A stretch of DNA of 33,240 nucleotides from an uncultured Coriobacteriia bacterium (GCA_903831865.1 CAIKZH010000029.1:1-33240), one strand, 5' to 3'. Positions 7,604-16,158 are shown, numbered from the stretch's first letter. Notes: a model not told the origin generated them from the sequence alone. A program made the numbers and translations.

Positions 7604-9862
7604 CTACGTGCCCTCGTCCCCGCGCTTGCGCCTCGTCTGCGGCAGGGACTCGTCCTCCATGGGTCTGGCCGCCGGGTGCGAGACCGCCTTCGTCTCCGGG
7701 GCGGACTCGACAGACGCGGCGCCCGTGTTCTCCGGAGCCTTCGTGGCGCCCTCCATCACCGAGTCGCGCAGTGCCGCGACCTGCGGCGACCGTTTGGAGT
7801 CCCGGTCCTGCGGCACGATCGGCGCACCGAGCTTCTCCGAGGTCAGCAGCGCGAGCAGCAGGCCGAAGGCGTTGTTGCCGGCGCCCGTGTCCGCGCCGCC
7901 TTCGGCCCCGCCCATGTTGACGACGGTCTGCGGCACGATCGGGACCTTGGACGTCTCCACCGCCTGTGCGAGCTTCGTCATCACGTCCTGCGCCAGTTGG
8001 AGCTGCGGCCCGCCGTAGGCGTTGACCTGCTCTTCGATGGCGATGGCACGTCCGATGCCGACCCTCGCCTCGCGATCGGCGTCCGCCTCGGCCGTCACGC
8101 GGATCCGCGTCGCCTCCGCGTCTGCAAGCACCTTCACGCGCGTCTGCTCGGCCGACGCCATCAGGGTGACCCTGTCCGCTTCGCCGGCCGCCAGCGTCCT
8201 GACCTTCTCGGCGTCACCTCGGGCGAGCGTCTTCACCCTCTCCGCATCCTGCGCCGCCCGCTGCAACTCGGCGCGCCCCGTGTTCTCCTGCACCTTGATG
8301 TTGATCTCCGACTGGGTGAGCATCGTCTGCTGCTCGGCGACCGCCACGGCCTCCTTGAGCTCGCGCTCCTTGTCCGCTGCGACCTTCTGCTTGTCGAACG
8401 TCTCGAGCTTCTCGAAGGCGATCTGGCGGTCGCGCAACTGAGTGAGGATGGTCTCGATCCGAGTGTCGCCCTCGGGCGAACGCGGGGTGCCGATGAGCAC
8501 CTCTTCGAGCTCCAGGTTGTAGCGGCCGAATCTCTCCTTCATGTCCTCGCTCGAGTGAGCCTGGATCTCGTTGCGCTGCTGAAGCAGCTCGATCAGCGTC
8601 TTGGTCTGGCCGACGTTCTTGAAGTAGCTCGACACCATCGGGTCCAGCGTCTGGTTCACGAGCATCGCGATGTCGCCGAAACGCTGGATGACGAGCGGGG
8701 CCTTCTTGTAGTCGATATGGATAACCACTGAGAGCGGCAGAGAAGGCTCGAAGGCGTCCTTGGTGATGAGCCCGATCTCCGTGAGGTTCGCGTCGTAGTT
8801 GTGCGCGCCTTGCTCGCCCTTGATCCACTTCAGGATGATGTTGGTGGTCGGGACCAGGATGACCTTGCCGGCGAACAGGTTGAACGCGTACTTGCCGGGC
8901 ATGAGCGGCTCGCTCCACACACCGCGGTAACCCGAGGCGACGAGCTCGCCGTGCCGGTACTCTTCGCCGGAGATGTCCTTGCCCTTGGGTCCGTAGTAGC
9001 TCACCACGACGCCGGCGTAGCCGACAGGGACGATGGTCTTCTCGATGAGCTCCACGGTGGCGAAGAGCCGGTTGATGAAGTACGTGCCTTCGGTGAGCAC
9101 CTGGTACTGGCGACCGCGATAGCCTCCTCCGCTCAGGAAGGCCTCCGGGTTCTGGAAGTTGTTGTGGTAGTTGGGGGCGCCGACCTCGTCTCCCACCGGT
9201 GGGGCGATGATGTCGCCCATCGGCAGGGAGGGGCCGTCCTGCACCGTCACGATCCCGACCTTGTCCTCGGCGCCCTTGATGAGCACGGGCGTGAAGCCAC
9301 CCACCTCGGCGAGGTGGGTCGCCATCGACATGACCGTGCCCTCCTCCTCCTTGTTGCCCATGGGGAGGTAGTGGACGTGGCTCTCCGTGATGACCATGAA
9401 CTGCGCGAGGTTGAGCGCGTACGTCCCCTCACGCATGATGGCGCGCTGCGGACCGCGTTGGCCGCCGTTCGCCATGAAGGCGCGCACGTCCTGGAAGTTG
9501 CTGCACTCCACCACACGCGCGAGCGTCTGCTGCGGCTGCATCGGGATGCCGTCACGGGCGAAGATGTAGCCGATCTTGCCCTGCGGGATCGTGATGAGCG
9601 GCATGATGCGCACGCGGTACATCAACGGCGACCGGAAGTGGATCCCGCCGCGCAGGACCTCGGGCTGGTAACCCGCCTCGCCCTTCATCGCAATGATCGA
9701 GTCCTTGAGCGACCCTCGGGGTGACCACCACTTCTCCACGACGCCGACTTGGGACGAGCGGATGACTCTCACCCCGAGGAGCAGCCTGAGCACGATGACG
9801 ACCACCACGACCGCCACGACGATCCAGACAAGGACCGTCAGAACCGAACCGACGTCGAACAT
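7604..9862 (-). CDS. SPFH/band-7 (flotillin-like) membrane protein, 752 aa
   Basis: A membrane-scaffold type protein. It has an N-terminal membrane helix (about residues 8-30), then an extended SPFH/band-7 region (about 31-470), then a long charged Ala/Glu-rich segment (about 470-640) of alternating A-E-A-D-R units typical of flotillin coiled coils. A Gly/Ala region and an acidic/basic tail follow. Flotillin-type proteins oligomerise and organise membrane microdomains. At 752 aa it is much longer than classical flotillins (around 450-500 aa) because the SPFH part is extended. The ATG at 9862 follows AAGGGA at good spacing. No NfeD-type partner, common beside flotillins, is present nearby. Confidence 0.9.
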   Translation of the reverse strand: MFDVGSVLTVLVWIVVAVVVVVIVLRLLLGVRVIRSSQVGVVEKWWSPRGSLKDSIIAMKGEAGYQPEVLRGGIHFRSPLMYRVRIMPLITIPQGKIGYIFARDGIPMQPQQTLARVVECSNFQDVRAFMANGGQRGPQRAIMREGTYALNLAQFMVITESHVHYLPMGNKEEEGTVMSMATHLAEVGGFTPVLIKGAEDKVGIVTVQDGPSLPMGDIIAPPVGDEVGAPNYHNNFQNPEAFLSGGGYRGRQYQVLTEGTYFINRLFATVELIEKTIVPVGYAGVVVSYYGPKGKDISGEEYRHGELVASGYRGVWSEPLMPGKYAFNLFAGKVILVPTTNIILKWIKGEQGAHNYDANLTEIGLITKDAFEPSLPLSVVIHIDYKKAPLVIQRFGDIAMLVNQTLDPMVSSYFKNVGQTKTLIELLQQRNEIQAHSSEDMKERFGRYNLELEEVLIGTPRSPEGDTRIETILTQLRDRQIAFEKLETFDKQKVAADKERELKEAVAVAEQQTMLTQSEINIKVQENTGRAELQRAAQDAERVKTLARGDAEKVRTLAAGEADRVTLMASAEQTRVKVLADAEATRIRVTAEADADREARVGIGRAIAIEEQVNAYGGPQLQLAQDVMTKLAQAVETSKVPIVPQTVVNMGGAEGGADTGAGNNAFGLLLALLTSEKLGAPIVPQDRDSKRSPQVAALRDSVMEGATKAPENTGAASVESAPETKAVSHPAARPMEDESLPQTRRKRGDEGT

Positions 9863-9913
9863 GTGTGTCCCTTCCCCCTCGATCGTGTGAGCGCGAACAG
9901 GTCGCGTCCCTCC

Positions 9914-9919
9914 ACGCTA
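9914..9919 (-). promoter_or_regulatory. Putative -10 element of the SPFH gene
   Basis: The minus strand reads GCGCTAGCGT about 52 bases upstream of the ATG at 9862, in the recurring GCGCTAnnnT context. No clear -35. Confidence 0.3.
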
Positions 9920-10011
9920 GCGCTCGCGGCCGCCGTTCGGAAGAGCAGACGGCCGCGCGGCGGCCTGGGGGGCGGCGAGCGCATCCATCCGGTCCCTCGC
10001 GGCGGCCCGCC

Positions 10012-10650
10012 TCATCGGATGAGCGAACCCACCAGCGCGGGCAACCCGGACAGTTCGACCGCCGTGTAGACGAGCGTGAGCGAGAGCACTCCCGCAATGA
10101 TCGCGCGATCCCGGTCCGTCCGCAGCCATCTGCGAACGGTCATCCCGGAAGCCGCCCAGAGTGATGTCGAGGTCATGCTCAGGAGTGCCAGCGCCACCGC
10201 GCTCACCGCGAGCGGGATCGGCTTCGAGGCGAGCGCCACCAGGAACGTCGAGTACATCATGAGCCCGTAGACGATGGCCTTCGGGTTCGCGAACTGGAGC
10301 ACGAAGCCCCCGGGGAAGCCGTGCGAGCGCGGCACCTCTTTCTCCCCCACCGCCCGTCCGAACTCCGCTCGCTTCGCCCACGTGGTCCACGCGAGCCACA
10401 GGATGTAGGCGGCGCCGACGTACTTGAGGTACGGCTCCACGGCGGGAAGCGCGCCGAGCAGCAGCGCCGCCGCGGCCGCGCACACGAGCATGACCACCGT
10501 GAAGCCGCACGTGACGCCGACGATGAAGGGCAGCGACCTCCGGTAGCCGTACATGACCCCCAGGGAGGCGCTCATCACGTTGTTGGGGCCCGGGCTGAAC
10601 GTCGCGGCCAGGGCGAACGTCAACGTCGCGGCGAGGGGGATCTGGTACAA
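10012..10650 (-). CDS. LysE/RhtB-type amino-acid exporter
   Basis: An inner-membrane transporter of the LysE superfamily, which exports amino acids or related compounds. The family signature FSPGPNN is near the N-terminus, followed by several hydrophobic segments consistent with the usual six helices and the conserved stretch YLKYVGAAYILWLAW. I favour the TTG at 10650: it follows GGAG with 6-base spacing and places the first helix at the N-terminus, giving 212 aa, the usual family length. The frame stays open upstream to 10758 but is Arg-rich and unlike a family N-terminus. The gene follows the 68-aa protein gene. The substrate cannot be told. Confidence 0.9.
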   Translation of the reverse strand: MYQIPLAATLTFALAATFSPGPNNVMSASLGVMYGYRRSLPFIVGVTCGFTVVMLVCAAAAALLLGALPAVEPYLKYVGAAYILWLAWTTWAKRAEFGRAVGEKEVPRSHGFPGGFVLQFANPKAIVYGLMMYSTFLVALASKPIPLAVSAVALALLSMTSTSLWAASGMTVRRWLRTDRDRAIIAGVLSLTLVYTAVELSGLPALVGSLIR

Positions 10651-10726
10651 GAGCTTCTCCTTGACGCGGTCGGCGACCCCGCGCCTGAGGCGGCGGTCGC
10701 GACCGCGGACGTGGGTCGGGCTCCGT

Positions 10727-10933
10727 TCAGCGCCGGACGATGGACGCACCGGCGGCAAGCGCCAAGGTTACCCCGAGCAGTGCCGGCAGCGCACACCCGC
10801 CGCCCGTGATCATCCTGCCTATCTTGCGCTCCCGGCCGCTCCGGGTGAGTGGGACGCCCGTCGCGCGCGAGATGCTCGACTTCACGCGAGTGATGCCCAG
10901 CGCCCGCTTCCAGGAGAACCCGCCTCTGTTCAC
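10727..10933 (-). CDS. Small conserved-looking protein, 68 aa, basic N-terminus and hydrophobic C-terminus
   Basis: This short gene starts at GTG 10933 behind a strong Shine-Dalgarno (GGAGGAGAGG). It encodes a basic, Ser/Thr-rich N-terminal half (GGFSWKRALGITRVKSSISR, then LTRSGRERKIGRM) and a Gly/Cys turn. A hydrophobic C-terminal segment (about residues 47-64) ends in RR. I recall similar small proteins with a FSWKRALGIT...TRSGRQRKIG pattern in other bacteria, but no named function. It begins 23 bases after the GNAT-RsgA stop and precedes the LysE-type gene, so it is probably in the same transcript. Membrane association is inferred from the hydrophobic tail. Confidence 0.75.
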   Translation of the reverse strand: MNRGGFSWKRALGITRVKSSISRATGVPLTRSGRERKIGRMITGGGCALPALLGVTLALAAGASIVRR

Positions 10934-10956
10934 GCTTCCTCTCCTCCTCGGCGCCG

Positions 10957-12564
10957 TCAGCCGTCGCCCTCGCGCCCCGGATCCCGCTTCGCGACACGAT
11001 GTGCCCGCGAGTCTCGGGCGTCCTCGGCCCGAAGCCGGCTCTCCACCTTCGTCGAGGCGCTCTGTGCCTCGCCGACCAGCTTGTGGTAGCTGGCGAGACG
11101 CTCCGCGGACAGCGCACCGGACTCCACCGCGGCACGCACGGCACAGCCCGGCTCCGCGTCGTGCGTGCAGTCGCGGAACCGGCACCGTGACGCGGCCTCC
11201 TCCACGTCCGGGAACGCCGAGGCGATGCCCTCCGGCGATCCCGTCAGTCCGAACGCCCGGAGCCCTGGCGTGTCGATGAGCAGACCTCCGCCCGGCATCC
11301 TGAACAGTTGCCGTGACACCGTCGTGTGGCGCCCTCGCCCGTCGCTCACGCGCACCTCGCGCGTCGCCTGGCGCTCCTCGCCGAGCAGCGCGTTGATCAG
11401 CGTCGACTTGCCCGCGCCCGACGGGCCCACCAGCACGGCGGTGCGATGGCCCGACAGGTAGCTCAGGAGCTGCTTCGCGTCCTGCGGGTCACGCCCGTTC
11501 GCGAGGACCACGTCTGTGTCCGGTGCCACGCCCTCCACGGCGGCGAGAGCCGCGACCGGATCTGCGGAGAGATCCTCTTTCGTCAGCACCACCACGGGGA
11601 CGGCGCCCGAGTCCCAGGCGACCGACAGCTCACGCTCGATGCGGCGAAGGTTGGGCGGCTCGTCGATCGGATGCACGACGAAGACCGTGTCGATGTTCGC
11701 GGCGAGGACCTGGACCTCTGAGGTCCTTCCGGGGTCGGACCGGGACACCGCGCTCGCGCGCTCGAGGACGGCCGCGATGAACGGCGAGTCGGGTCCTTCG
11801 GGAGTCGCCACAGCCACCCAGTCGCCGACCACCGGCCGGTCCATCGCAGCGCTCCCGGCCTTCGACAGGGTGGCGGCGAGGCGCGCCCGGACGACTCCCT
11901 CGGAGGTCGCCACGACCGCGCTGCCTCGAGAGGTCCTCACCACCCGCGCCAGCGTCATGCCCCTCGACGCAAAGGGCTCGAAGAGCGACGCCCAGCGCTG
12001 CGAGTAGCCGAGCGCTTGAAGCGCCTGCTCGACGTCAGCGATCGTCCTCGCCATCAGCAGGTCGTCCTGGAGGTCGCTGCCGAGCTGGAAGCTCTGGCGC
12101 CCGACGACATCGAACCCCATCCGGCGGTAGAACGCGATCGCCCCCGGGTTGCGCTCCCATACATCGAGCCACGCGACGTCGCACCCCCGCGCCGCCGCGG
12201 CATCCAGCGCGGCCGCCATGAGGCGGGTCCCGATCCCGCGGCCGATCCACGGCTTGTCGATGTAGAAGCGCACGATCTCCGCCGGCGCTCGAGCGGTCAC
12301 AGCCGCCGGCGACGTGCCGAGACGCACCCTCGCGTAGCCCACCGCGGAGCCGCCCGTCTCGGCGACGAGGACCACGCCGGACGTATCCCCGATCTCACGC
12401 GCCTGGATGTCGGCGCCGAATGCCGAGGCGAGGTAGGCGGCCATGTCCTGCTCGGTGTTGTACTCGGCGAAGGTGTCGAAGAAGGTCCGGGCGCCCAGCT
12501 CCGCCAGCATCCCGGCGTCCGAGTCACCCGCACGGCGTATGTCGAGCGGAACGGGGTCCATCAC
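10957..12564 (-). CDS. rsgA: GNAT acetyltransferase fused to ribosome-assembly GTPase RsgA
   Basis: One 535-aa open frame. Residues 1-172 are a GNAT acetyltransferase with the acetyl-CoA loop WIGRGIGTRL (107-115) and WERNPGAIAFYRRMGF. From about 175 the frame is a full RsgA: OB-fold region, then the circularly permuted GTPase with G4 TKED (328-331), G1 GPSGAGKST (380-388) and G3 DTPG (431-434), then a zinc knuckle C461, C466, H468, C474. RsgA is a 30S-subunit late-assembly GTPase. No stop separates the parts. An internal ATG at residue 171 could start RsgA alone but has no clear ribosome site. The gene starts (GTG 12564 or ATG 12561) on the stop of the DUF2164 gene, so the two are coupled. 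Confidence 0.92.
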   Translation of the reverse strand: MMDPVPLDIRRAGDSDAGMLAELGARTFFDTFAEYNTEQDMAAYLASAFGADIQAREIGDTSGVVLVAETGGSAVGYARVRLGTSPAAVTARAPAEIVRFYIDKPWIGRGIGTRLMAAALDAAAARGCDVAWLDVWERNPGAIAFYRRMGFDVVGRQSFQLGSDLQDDLLMARTIADVEQALQALGYSQRWASLFEPFASRGMTLARVVRTSRGSAVVATSEGVVRARLAATLSKAGSAAMDRPVVGDWVAVATPEGPDSPFIAAVLERASAVSRSDPGRTSEVQVLAANIDTVFVVHPIDEPPNLRRIERELSVAWDSGAVPVVVLTKEDLSADPVAALAAVEGVAPDTDVVLANGRDPQDAKQLLSYLSGHRTAVLVGPSGAGKSTLINALLGEERQATREVRVSDGRGRHTTVSRQLFRMPGGGLLIDTPGLRAFGLTGSPEGIASAFPDVEEAASRCRFRDCTHDAEPGCAVRAAVESGALSAERLASYHKLVGEAQSASTKVESRLRAEDARDSRAHRVAKRDPGREGDG

Positions 12565-12860
12565 GTATCCGACGTCCCGTCGTCGCCGACGAGGGCGTCG
12601 GGCCGGGCCGATGCGCCGTGAGCTTTCCAGAAGTCGAACTCGGGCTCGTAGCAGGCGCCGCCCAGGTCCGAGACCTTGTCCTGCAGGAAGGACTGGGCGT
12701 CGGCGATGGCCTGGTTGTAGATGCTCGGCCCGATCTCCCGGACGCAGTAGTCCAGAACGCGGAGGGCCTTGAGGTCGCCGATGTCGTCATCCATCTCGTC
12801 GGCGAAGAAGCGCTTCACCGAACTGACGAGGTATCTCTCCGTCTCCTTCTCGAGCCTCAT
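12561..12860 (-). CDS. DUF2164 family protein (99 aa)
   Basis: A small soluble protein matching the DUF2164 pattern: an N-terminal LEKETERYLVSSVKRFFADE helix, then the Asp/Glu-rich MDDDIGDLKALRVLDYCVREIGP and YNQAIADAQ. The family has no established function. The ATG at 12860 follows GGAGGAGG at workable spacing; an upstream in-frame start at 12893 adds only a Gly-rich stretch. Its stop overlaps the start of the GNAT-RsgA gene, implying co-translation. A C-terminal extension (FDFWKAHGASARPDAL and beyond) is acidic at the end. Confidence 0.85.
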   Translation of the reverse strand: MRLEKETERYLVSSVKRFFADEMDDDIGDLKALRVLDYCVREIGPSIYNQAIADAQSFLQDKVSDLGGACYEPEFDFWKAHGASARPDALVGDDGTSDT

Positions 12861-12962
12861 GGCCGATCCTCCTCCGGGTCCGTCAGTCAGCACTCGCCGG
12901 GACCGGACATCGATCTCCCGCGAGTCCTCTCCACGACATCGGGCAGGCCCGCGGAAGCGAGC

Positions 12963-13733
12963 TCACGGCCGCGTGCCGTCGTCGTCCGGCAGATCCATCT
13001 CGTCGGCGCCTCTCGAGTAGAGGCCGGTTCCCAAAGCGACCCAGAACAGCGCGTAGAGACCACTTGCGAGCACGGCCAAGGCGGCGGACCCCGAACTCGC
13101 GGCAGCGAGACGCTGGATCGCGCTGAGGAAGGAGCTCGCTCCGGGGAGGAACGCGTTCCATGTGGCGGCCGCGGTGAGAGCCACCACCACGCCGGACAGG
13201 ACCGCGTACGCGATCCCGACAAGAGCTATCCAACGTGTGGCGAGCCCGGCTCGCAGCAGGCCGGGCGCCATGACGAGCATGGCGACGAGTCCGAAGAGCC
13301 CGGGGACGAAGACCCAGAACAGCAGCAGCCACGCGACTGCGCTCGCGGACATCCTCGCCGAAGCCGTCGCGTACAGCCCGAGTATCGCGACGACTGACGC
13401 TCCGAGAGAGACCCCGGTCGCCACGAACGCGAAGAGGAGCTCCCGAGCGCCCGGACTCCCCAGTGCGAGCCGCCACAGCCGGTAAGCCACCCACGTCGCC
13501 AGTGCCGTCGCCAGCAGCCATGGGATGAGGCGCACGGCGCCGGCCGACACGTACTCCGACACAGGGAGTTGCTGACTGTGCGCGATCGCGAGGAGCAGTG
13601 CGATCCGGGGGTCAGTCACGTACATGCCGATCGCCGTCACGACTCCCACCGCCACTGCGACGATCCCGGTCGCCCGCAGAGACATAGAGGCAAGGCGCTT
13701 CAGTTCCACGGGCGAAGCCTCTGTCTCTGTCAT
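12963..13733 (-). CDS. Multi-pass membrane protein of unknown function
   Basis: A 256-aa protein with about six or seven hydrophobic segments (first near residues 20-40, last near 225-240) and short loops, ending in an acidic tail (DEMDLPDDDG). I recognise no family. The ATG overlaps the stop of the upstream 183-aa gene (ATGA at 13730-13733), so the two are probably translated together, and the partner may act with it at the membrane. No catalytic motif is visible. Confidence 0.8.
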   Translation of the reverse strand: MTETEASPVELKRLASMSLRATGIVAVAVGVVTAIGMYVTDPRIALLLAIAHSQQLPVSEYVSAGAVRLIPWLLATALATWVAYRLWRLALGSPGARELLFAFVATGVSLGASVVAILGLYATASARMSASAVAWLLLFWVFVPGLFGLVAMLVMAPGLLRAGLATRWIALVGIAYAVLSGVVVALTAAATWNAFLPGASSFLSAIQRLAAASSGSAALAVLASGLYALFWVALGTGLYSRGADEMDLPDDDGTRP

Positions 13734-14281
13734 TCGTCACCCCCACGTTCGACGACGACGGCCGGCCCGAATGTGAGCTGCAGTTCGTCGTAGCGCTTGG
13801 CGGTAAGGGGCATCGGCTCTATCGCGAGTCGCTCCCTGATCGATGCGAGCAGCTGCTCGGGCTCCGACCACGGGTCCGGATCCGGTGTTGCGAGTCGCTC
13901 GAACGTCTCATCCGGTTCGTCCACGAGGCGCCCGAGAGTGAGCCACCCGCTGATGGCGCCGGCCGCGAGGAACTCGTCGAGATCGCCTGCGACGATCCTG
14001 TTGCAGTCTTGGCCCTCCGAGGGCACCGTCATCACGACCGGCGCCGTGGCCGGATCGCCGCCCCCGAGGGTGAGCAGACTGAAGTGGATCCCGTCCTCTC
14101 CGGCCTGGGCGAACGTCAGCGAGTTGGAGGGCGTGCAGTCATAGTCCCATCTCTCGAGCGGACGCACGAGCAGAAGGCCGACCGGCTCGAAGATGCAGAG
14201 GGGGTCGGTGAGCGACTCGTGCCCCAGCTCGTCGGCGAGCTCCCACAGAGCGGAGAGCGATCCCGGTATCTCATCGTTCAT
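13730..14281 (-). CDS. Unknown soluble acidic protein (183 aa), coupled to a membrane protein
   Basis: An acidic soluble protein with a pattern resembling cell-wall/knockout-type (SMI1/SUKH-like) or DUF proteins: WELADELG near the N-terminus, SLLTLGGGDPATAPVVMTVP in the middle, and DLDEFLAAGAISGWLTLGRL, which suggests an alpha/beta domain. The similarity is too weak to name. The ATG at 14281 (or GTG at 14287) is preceded by only a weak ribosome site. The gene overlaps the downstream membrane-protein gene by four bases. It heads the minus-strand series running to about 10012. Confidence 0.72.
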   Translation of the reverse strand: MNDEIPGSLSALWELADELGHESLTDPLCIFEPVGLLLVRPLERWDYDCTPSNSLTFAQAGEDGIHFSLLTLGGGDPATAPVVMTVPSEGQDCNRIVAGDLDEFLAAGAISGWLTLGRLVDEPDETFERLATPDPDPWSEPEQLLASIRERLAIEPMPLTAKRYDELQLTFGPAVVVERGGDE

Positions 14282-14322
14282 GGTCACACCCGTCGCCGCA
14301 CGTCACATGGCACTTCCGACTC

Positions 14323-14328
14323 AGCCTA
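14323..14328 (-). promoter_or_regulatory. Putative -10 element for the 14281 gene
   Basis: The minus strand reads GGTAGGCT, 42 bases upstream of ATG 14281, fitting the TAnnnT pattern. Weak evidence without a -35. Confidence 0.3.
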
Positions 14329-14394
14329 CCAGCTTGCACGTCTCCGCCGGCGCGGCCGCGGACCTCAGCAACTCCCCGGGTCGCGGTAGGGCGG

Positions 14395-15288
14395 TCACGT
14401 CCTCTCGAGACGCAGGATCACGAACGCGGCCTCGGTCGCGATCGAGTCGCCCCCGAGCGCGGCGGAGTCCTCGGTCCTGTGCCGACTGCTGGGTCCCATA
14501 CGCATCACGTCCATCGCCGAATCGGCCGACAGCTCCATCGGGTACCGCAGCTCCTTCCTGTCCGCCAGCCGGAAGCCGTCCCGGAGCCGCTCGCGCACGT
14601 GCGCCTCCTTGTCCTCCTGGATGTCGAGGAGCCCCAGCGCCGTCCGCAGGCTGGCGAGGTGCGCCTCCGACGGGATCACGACGATGGCCGTCCCGCTTGG
14701 CGGGACGACGCGAGCGAACTCAGAGGCGTCCCGAGGCGCGAACACGTCCAGCAGTACGTTCGCGGAACCGGTCTGCAGGTAGATCCTGCGACGGACGTCG
14801 GCGACGAGGAAGCGGGCGTGATGGTATCTCCTCGACGCGAGCCTGACGGCCGACTTCGAGATGTCCGCGCCCACGAAGACCGGCGTCGCATCGCCGCGGC
14901 CCTTCAACCGTTCGGCGATGGAGCCGATGTAGTAGCCCTCACCGCACCCGACTTCCAGCACGCACGCTCCACGCGCCGCGTCGGATCGAGCGACGTCGCT
15001 GTGAGCAAGACACGATCCGACCTCGGCGACCAGCTGGTCCAACAGGAGCCGGTAGTGTCCCGACTCGAGGAACCGACGACGAGCCTGCAGCATGGCGAGG
15101 CTGTCGCCCTCGATCCCCCGAACACGGTGTTGGGGCGGCAGCAGGTTGACATAGCCCTCTCGCGCCACGTCGAAACTGTGCCCGCTCGGGCACACCAGGC
15201 TTCCCGGCCCCGATCTCAGCTCCCGCTCGCACACGGGACAGATGAGTGGCCAGGCGTCGTTGCGTCCTCCTGGGTCCATCGCTGACAC
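14395..15288 (-). CDS. rlmA: 23S rRNA (guanine-N1) methyltransferase, RlmA type
   Basis: A 297-aa protein with the RlmA layout: an N-terminal zinc finger (C17, C20, C33, H37 in CPVCEREL...LVCPSGHSFD), the connecting motif AREGYVNLLPPQHR, and a class I SAM fold with LEVGCGEGYY (111-120). The family methylates G745 or G748 in 23S rRNA helix 35 near the exit tunnel; the G748 branch (TlrB/RlmA-II) affects tylosin resistance. Which base is modified here cannot be read from the sequence. The GTG at 15288 follows GGGAG at 5 bases; an ATG follows at 15279. It stands alone, divergent from the reductase gene at 15564. Confidence 0.9.
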   Translation of the reverse strand: MSAMDPGGRNDAWPLICPVCERELRSGPGSLVCPSGHSFDVAREGYVNLLPPQHRVRGIEGDSLAMLQARRRFLESGHYRLLLDQLVAEVGSCLAHSDVARSDAARGACVLEVGCGEGYYIGSIAERLKGRGDATPVFVGADISKSAVRLASRRYHHARFLVADVRRRIYLQTGSANVLLDVFAPRDASEFARVVPPSGTAIVVIPSEAHLASLRTALGLLDIQEDKEAHVRERLRDGFRLADRKELRYPMELSADSAMDVMRMGPSSRHRTEDSAALGGDSIATEAAFVILRLERT

Positions 15289-15462
15289 GGCGACTCCCGT
15301 TCGTGGTGGTCTGCGCGTCGCGCGAGCCGAGTCACCGGACGACCGTGCGCGCAGGCATCATCATGCACCGGGCGCCGCCAGTGACTCGCGGTCGACGCAC
15401 GGGGACACCCGATCGGGTCGGGTCTTCTCTGCGGACCACCGGGCCAGCGGGGAACAACACCC

Positions 15463-15468
15463 TAGGAT
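15463..15468 (+). promoter_or_regulatory. Putative -10 element of the reductase gene
   Basis: TAGGAT in the context CCTAGGATAGT lies about 95 bases upstream of the ATG at 15564, in the 275-base gap between divergent genes. I see nothing else firm in that gap. Confidence 0.3.
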
Positions 15469-15563
15469 AGTGCCGCGCATCGTATCGGCAGCTTCAGCCC
15501 GAACGTCGATCTCAGCGCCCCCACGTCACGACTCGCGAGCCGCTCCAGCGGAAAGGGATCCAG

Positions 15564-16148
15564 ATGAGCAAGATCATCGTCACCAACAGCGTCACGCTCG
15601 ACGGTGTGATGCAGGCGCCCGGCCGGACTGACGAGGACACCCGCGGAGGATTCAGGTACGGCGGGTGGGCCGTGCCCTACAACGACGAGATCATGGGCGG
15701 GGTCATGGGAGAGGGCATGGCGAACACGGGACCCCTGCTGCTCGGACGACGGACCTACGAGGACTTCGCCTCGATATGGCCGAACATGCCTGACGACAAC
15801 CCGTTCGCCGCGGTGCTCAACAGCACTCGGAAGTTCGTCGCGTCCCGTACGCTGACAGAGCCACTGCCTTGGGTGAACTCCACGTTGCTTCCCGGCGACG
15901 CCGCCGACTCGGTGGCCGAGTTGAAGAAGCAGTCCGAGAAGGACATCGTGATCCTCGGCAGCGGCGAACTCATCCAGTCACTGATGCGAAGGAAGCTCAT
16001 CGACGAGTTCGTGCTGCTGATCCACCCGCTCGTCCTGGGGTCGGGCCGGCGGTTGTTCACGGACGGCGGGGCGTCCGCTGCGCTCCGGCTCGTCGACACC
16101 AAGAACACGAGCACGGGAGTGATCATCGCGACCTATCGCGCGGGCTGA
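15564..16148 (+). CDS. RibD-C/dihydrofolate reductase-like protein (194 aa)
   Basis: A protein of the RibD C-terminal/DHFR-like reductase family, common in actinobacteria as stand-alone genes of uncertain substrate. Visible are the opening KIIVTNSVTLDGVMQAPG, LLLGRRTYEDFASIWP, the nucleotide-binding-type stretch DIVILGSGELIQSLMRRKLI and DEFVLLIHPLVLGSGRRLF. The ATG at 15564 follows AAGGGA at good spacing. The length of 194 aa is typical. It is not in a riboflavin operon, so a role in riboflavin or folate synthesis is unlikely. A perfect 14-base palindrome (16159-16172) lies just after the stop. Confidence 0.92.
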   Translation: MSKIIVTNSVTLDGVMQAPGRTDEDTRGGFRYGGWAVPYNDEIMGGVMGEGMANTGPLLLGRRTYEDFASIWPNMPDDNPFAAVLNSTRKFVASRTLTEPLPWVNSTLLPGDAADSVAELKKQSEKDIVILGSGELIQSLMRRKLIDEFVLLIHPLVLGSGRRLFTDGGASAALRLVDTKNTSTGVIIATYRAG

Positions 16149-16158
16149 TGGAGGCCGG

